Shown in pieces: positions 22,116 to 25,172 of a stretch of 25,172 bases of DNA. This stretch comes from Symmetrospora coprosmae (Eukaryota; Basidiomycota; Cystobasidiomycetes; Symmetrosporaceae): positions 1 to 25,172 of the forward strand of contig VUYT01000068.1 of NCBI GenBank assembly GCA_008802785.1. The letters run 5' to 3'. The notes under the pieces were generated by a model. It saw only the letters and a list, made by a program, of their open reading frames with translations, did not search any database and was not told where the DNA came from. The stretch's first letter is position 1; each line of letters begins with the position of its first letter. Made by a program: the position numbers and the translations under genes.

Positions 22116-24104
22116 ATGGTCAAGACGGACAAGCACGAGCAGCCGAACGCAGCACGGCGGGACCACCTCGCCCAGCAGAGCAAGAAGAGCAAGGGCAAGG
22201 ACAAGCTCAAGCGCCGCCTCGCCATTAAAAAGGCAGAGGCAGAGGACGAGACGGGCGAGCTCAAGCGGAGGAGGCTCGAGGAGAATGTCGTGCGCACGAT
22301 AGAGAACACGAGGGAGTGGGTCGGATCGTCCAAGCGGGCCCCAGCTCGAACGAAGCCTGCACCGTCAACCGGCAATGCAGCAGAGAAAAGTCATCGGGGA
22401 ACGGCGCTGCTCGGCGCAAGGAAAGCGACACGGCGGCAGCAGCACGACGAGGAGGAGGATGAGGAGCAGCAGGACAGCGACGATGCGGGTGAGAGCGACA
22501 GCGATGACGGCGCGTCCATGCTGGACAACAGCGACCAAGGCGCCGACGAGCTCGCAGACAACGACGGGGCCATGGCCGCACGCGAAAACGACGACAACGC
22601 CGAAGACTCCGAGGAAGAAGGAGGCGACGCGAGGACACGACCTGTGCGCATCAAGAGTGCGGGCCAACCTGGCATCGACGGCAGCGGCGACGGCGATGGC
22701 CAAGAGCAGGAATTGCAGCTCGACATGGCCGGGCTCGAAGACCTGTTTGCCCCTCCCCAGCCCGCATACAACGACGACGGCTCGCCCAGACCCCTTCCCG
22801 GCCCCATCCTCCTCACCACCTCGCCGCGCCCGCATGCACCCACGTACGCCCTCCTGAACGAGCTGCAGAACCTCCTCGGGGGCAAGAAGTACGCGCAGGT
22901 CCTCCCGAGGAAAAATGCGCGCTTCGAGCTCAGCAAGGTCGTCAAGTGGGCAAAGAAGAGGAACTACTCGGCTATTGCAGTCGTGGGAGAGGACCTCAAG
23001 CGCGAACCTGGTGAGCTGCCTCTGCCCCTGTCTCTCCTTTGTCAATGCCCGTCAATAGCACGACTGACGCGGCACACACCCCCAACAGCCACAATCACAA
23101 TCTCGCTCCTCCCGCACGGCCCCACCGCGCACTTCCGTCTCTCGTCTGTGCAGCTCAGCAAGACCATCTCGAACCACGCACGGCCGACGTCGCACGTCCC
23201 GGAGCTCGTCCTGTCCAACTTCAGCACCCCGCTGGGCCTGTCCACGGGCCGCCTGCTGCAGTCGCTCTTCCCGCCCATGCCGAACTTCGCGGGGCGGCAG
23301 GTCGTCGCGATCCACAACCAGCGCGACTTCATCTTTATCCGCCGGTTCAGGTACATGTTTGCCCTAAGAGAAGGGTCCGAGGCCGCCATCAAGCAGGCCA
23401 AGGACCGCGGGATGGACGAGCAGCTCCGCACGCGCATGCAGGAGATTGGGCCCAGGTTCACCCTCAAGCTGCGCTGGATCAAGCGCGGCACCATGGATGT
23501 GGGGAGGCGCCGCGGTGCGAGCGGCGTCACGGGCGAGACGCAGCCCGCGAATGCAAAGACGACGTCAGGCGACAACAAGGGCAAAGGAAAGGGGCGAGCC
23601 AGCGACATGGACGTCGATCTGGACGCGGATGCACACGGCCAGATGGAGGATGCGGAAGCTGAAGCAGCGCTCACGCAGCAAGATCAAGAGGAGGAAGAGT
23701 CTGCGCGGAGAGAGATGCTCGCACAGACTGGACAGACGGAGGAGACCACTTTGCACAGCGATGCCTCGCCCTCGACCGACCCGATCACTGGCCCCGCGAC
23801 CGCAGCTGCAGCTGGAATGGCATCGGCGGACGGTCTAGCGCCCACCGCTCGATCCAAGTCGTCCAAGCGCAAGCGACGCACTTTCTCGCCTAACGGCACG
23901 ACCCTCAAGATTCCCTCATTCACCGCACCCACGACTATCGACAAGGCCGAGCTCCCGCACCACCGAAAGCTCAAACCGGGGGCGAGCCTGCTCGACTCGC
24001 TCGCCGTTACGGTCGGGTATGGGCGCGGAGGGACGCGCAAGGACAAGAAGGAGTGGGAGTGGGATCCCAGGATGCAGGTCAGCAGGAGGAGGTTCTTCCT
24101 GTGA
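22116..24104 (+). CDS. RPF1: Rpf1 ribosome production factor, Brix-domain protein
   Basis: Rpf1 is a nucleolar factor for 60S subunit assembly and 27S pre-rRNA processing. Two exons are inferred: 22116-23010 and 23089-24104 (636 aa). The 78-nt intron (donor GTGAGC, branch GACTGAC, acceptor CAACAG) joins EDLKREP to ATITISLLPHGPTAHF. It is stop-free and in frame, so an unspliced reading would insert 26 residues in the Brix domain. Layout: a basic Lys-rich start, then an acidic segment from about 110 to 180. The Brix domain begins at about residue 228 (PGPILLTTSPRP) and includes LVLSNFSTPLGLSTGRLL and NFAGRQVVAIHNQRDFIF. GPRFTLKLRWIKRGTMD is at about 419-435. In other Rpf1 proteins this last motif is followed almost at once by the aromatic C-terminus. 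Here about 180 low-complexity residues intervene before EWEWDPRMQVSRRRFFL. The start at 22116 is the first ATG of the conserved basic N-terminus. Confidence 0.95.
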   Translation: MVKTDKHEQPNAARRDHLAQQSKKSKGKDKLKRRLAIKKAEAEDETGELKRRRLEENVVRTIENTREWVGSSKRAPARTKPAPSTGNAAEKSHRGTALLGARKATRRQQHDEEEDEEQQDSDDAGESDSDDGASMLDNSDQGADELADNDGAMAARENDDNAEDSEEEGGDARTRPVRIKSAGQPGIDGSGDGDGQEQELQLDMAGLEDLFAPPQPAYNDDGSPRPLPGPILLTTSPRPHAPTYALLNELQNLLGGKKYAQVLPRKNARFELSKVVKWAKKRNYSAIAVVGEDLKREPGELPLPLSLLCQCPSIARLTRHTPPTATITISLLPHGPTAHFRLSSVQLSKTISNHARPTSHVPELVLSNFSTPLGLSTGRLLQSLFPPMPNFAGRQVVAIHNQRDFIFIRRFRYMFALREGSEAAIKQAKDRGMDEQLRTRMQEIGPRFTLKLRWIKRGTMDVGRRRGASGVTGETQPANAKTTSGDNKGKGKGRASDMDVDLDADAHGQMEDAEAEAALTQQDQEEEESARREMLAQTGQTEETTLHSDASPSTDPITGPATAAAAGMASADGLAPTARSKSSKRKRRTFSPNGTTLKIPSFTAPTTIDKAELPHHRKLKPGASLLDSLAVTVGYGRGGTRKDKKEWEWDPRMQVSRRRFFL

Positions 24105-24230
24105 CCGGACCCGAGTTCTGCTTCAGTCGTCTCGCTCTACGGGGCGGACACTCGTGTTGTATGTCCATCAAGCGCGCCGAGATGCAAGAAGCCCGTTCGG
24201 GAACCAGGGAGCAATCGTCCGCGATGTCGG

Positions 24231-24250
24231 TACGGTACGGTACGGTACGG
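24231..24250 (+). repeat. (TACGG)4 pentanucleotide repeat
   Basis: Four perfect tandem TACGG units, about 130 nt after the RPF1 stop codon. Because GTAC is self-complementary, the array also contains overlapping small palindromes. Confidence 0.93.
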
Positions 24251-25035
24251 TTCTGCATTCACAAAGGCTGTAGCGATAACACAGCGCACCGCGACACGGG
24301 GTCACCACTTTTTGTGCGCGCTCGCGATTCTCCAGAGCTGCATCCTTAAGGGTGAGAAGCGCTGAGGTCATTGGCGGTAGCGAGCGAGTCAAAGGATGTC
24401 GACATCATCGATGGGGCGTATGCTCGCTGTGAAAGCCCTGGGCAGAGAGACGTGCGTCATAGGTTATTCGGGTCGAGCCGTTTTGCCACGCGAGCCGTGT
24501 TTGAGGGGGAGCTCGAGGTTGGTGGCTGTTTCGCTCGTTCGCGGCGAGACACCATCGCATCTCAAGCTGTGCCCCTTCTGGCGCTGAGTCTCGAGCCTGA
24601 CTAGAGCAAGCGCTGCGGTCCTCGTCACAGCTCGTTTGCTCAGAGCGTTGAGACGTTGCGCGAAGTCGAGCGAGGTCCTGCCGCGGATCAAAAGGCTCGA
24701 CGGAGCTCTCTGTCTCGAGAGAGGTGCCTTGTCAAAAGTATTGCGCGTTCATTCGGCATGCGCGCGCGCATTTGGACTCTCTGACCTTTGACGCGCGCGT
24801 GTGCGTGTGAGTCATTGCCCTTTCTCATGGAGCCTGGTTCATCCAGTCCATCCCAGCTGGGCCCATGTTGTTAGCTGACGAGCGCCCTGCGACAAAGGAA
24901 ATTCATGACAATCAGCGCTGACCACTGGGCAGTGGGTGGGTGGACCCTCGCCCCTCGAACCTTGGCGGGTGGGTGCGCGCCAGCCAGCCCAACAGGCAAC
25001 CTCAAAGGGAACGGACGAGCTGGCTCTTCTTCTCG

Positions 25036-25042
25036 TATATAT
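25036..25042 (+). promoter_or_regulatory. TATA-like element near the right end
   Basis: TATATAT in a GC-rich context, followed about 50 nt later by a C-rich stretch. It could be the core promoter of a gene that starts beyond the window. Only the motif is seen; the role is inferred. Confidence 0.3.
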
Positions 25043-25089
25043 CGTGCACGTCCATCCCATCTGACCCGTCGACCTGTCGGCCCGTCTCG

Positions 25090-25090
<1 letters not shown>

Positions 25091-25139
<49 letters not shown>
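25091..25139 (+). repeat. Poly(C) run of 49 nt
   Basis: Forty-nine uninterrupted cytosines followed by GCCCCCCGCCC. The complementary strand is poly-G, which would readily form G-quadruplexes. Its exact length is unreliable with most sequencing chemistries, and it lies about 30 nt from the window end. Confidence 0.9.
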
Positions 25140-25140
<1 letters not shown>

Positions 25141-25172
25141 CCCCCCGCCCACGCGGCCGAGCGACACCCCCC

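Larger units (their letters stand above)
24105..25172. other. Gene-free right end
   Basis: There are 1.07 kb after RPF1 with no supported exon or RNA gene. Visible elements are (TACGG)4 at 24231-24250, a 14-bp palindrome ATGCGCGCGCGCAT at 24758-24771, a TATA-like run at 25036-25042, and a poly-C run at 25091-25139. The pyrimidine-rich final 150 nt could be the leader of a plus-strand gene beyond the window. Confidence 0.5.

Noticed and set aside
24871-25167. Minus-strand open frame with a long polyglycine run
   Set aside because: It is created by the poly-C homopolymer and has no other protein-like features.

Overview
The window looks like a gene-dense, GC-rich piece of a basidiomycete nuclear genome. 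An Ustilaginomycotina/Exobasidiomycetes-type fungus is my best guess, but this rests only on style and protein resemblance. The evidence is eight protein genes with many short spliceosomal introns (mostly 65-140 nt), CTGAC-type branch sites, GC-rich third codon positions, and fungal versions of DcpS, PROPPIN, Trm5, Snf1 and Rpf1. I see no prokaryotic, viral, transposon, tRNA, rRNA or CRISPR feature. Exon-intron models were built by hand from splice signals, reading phase and family conservation. Every model sums to a multiple of three.

Layout from left to right. 216-1970 (-): DcpS scavenger mRNA-decapping enzyme, ten exons. 2320-4147 (-): PROPPIN of the Hsv2/WIPI3 type with a Thr-Gly repeat. 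5227-8982 (+): large Ser-rich protein of unknown function. 9381-11441 (-) and 13050-14694 (+): two divergently arranged paralogues with a WRKY-GCM1/FAR1/Rcs1-like zinc-binding domain, the first also carrying a PHD-type finger. 15248-17452 (-): Trm5 tRNA (guanine37-N1)-methyltransferase, seven exons. 17887-21757 (-): Snf1/AMPK alpha kinase, eight exons with a 611-nt first intron. 22116-24104 (+): Rpf1, a Brix-domain ribosome assembly factor. The last kilobase has no recognisable gene and ends in a run of 49 cytosines, so the window may stop at a contig end.

The genes do not form an operon or an obvious cluster. Several are housekeeping RNA or translation genes (DcpS, Trm5, Rpf1), and one is the central energy-sensing kinase. 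SNF1 and RPF1 share a 358-bp divergent promoter. The most original content is the pair of divergent zinc-finger paralogues, which share two intron positions and phases across the domain but differ in zinc-ligand spacing and in accessory domains. Other notable points are microexons coding the DcpS histidine triad, a large insertion near the C-terminus of Rpf1, a strong preference for GTG at 5' splice sites, and an uncharacterised Ser-rich protein with a duplicated short leucine/proline motif.
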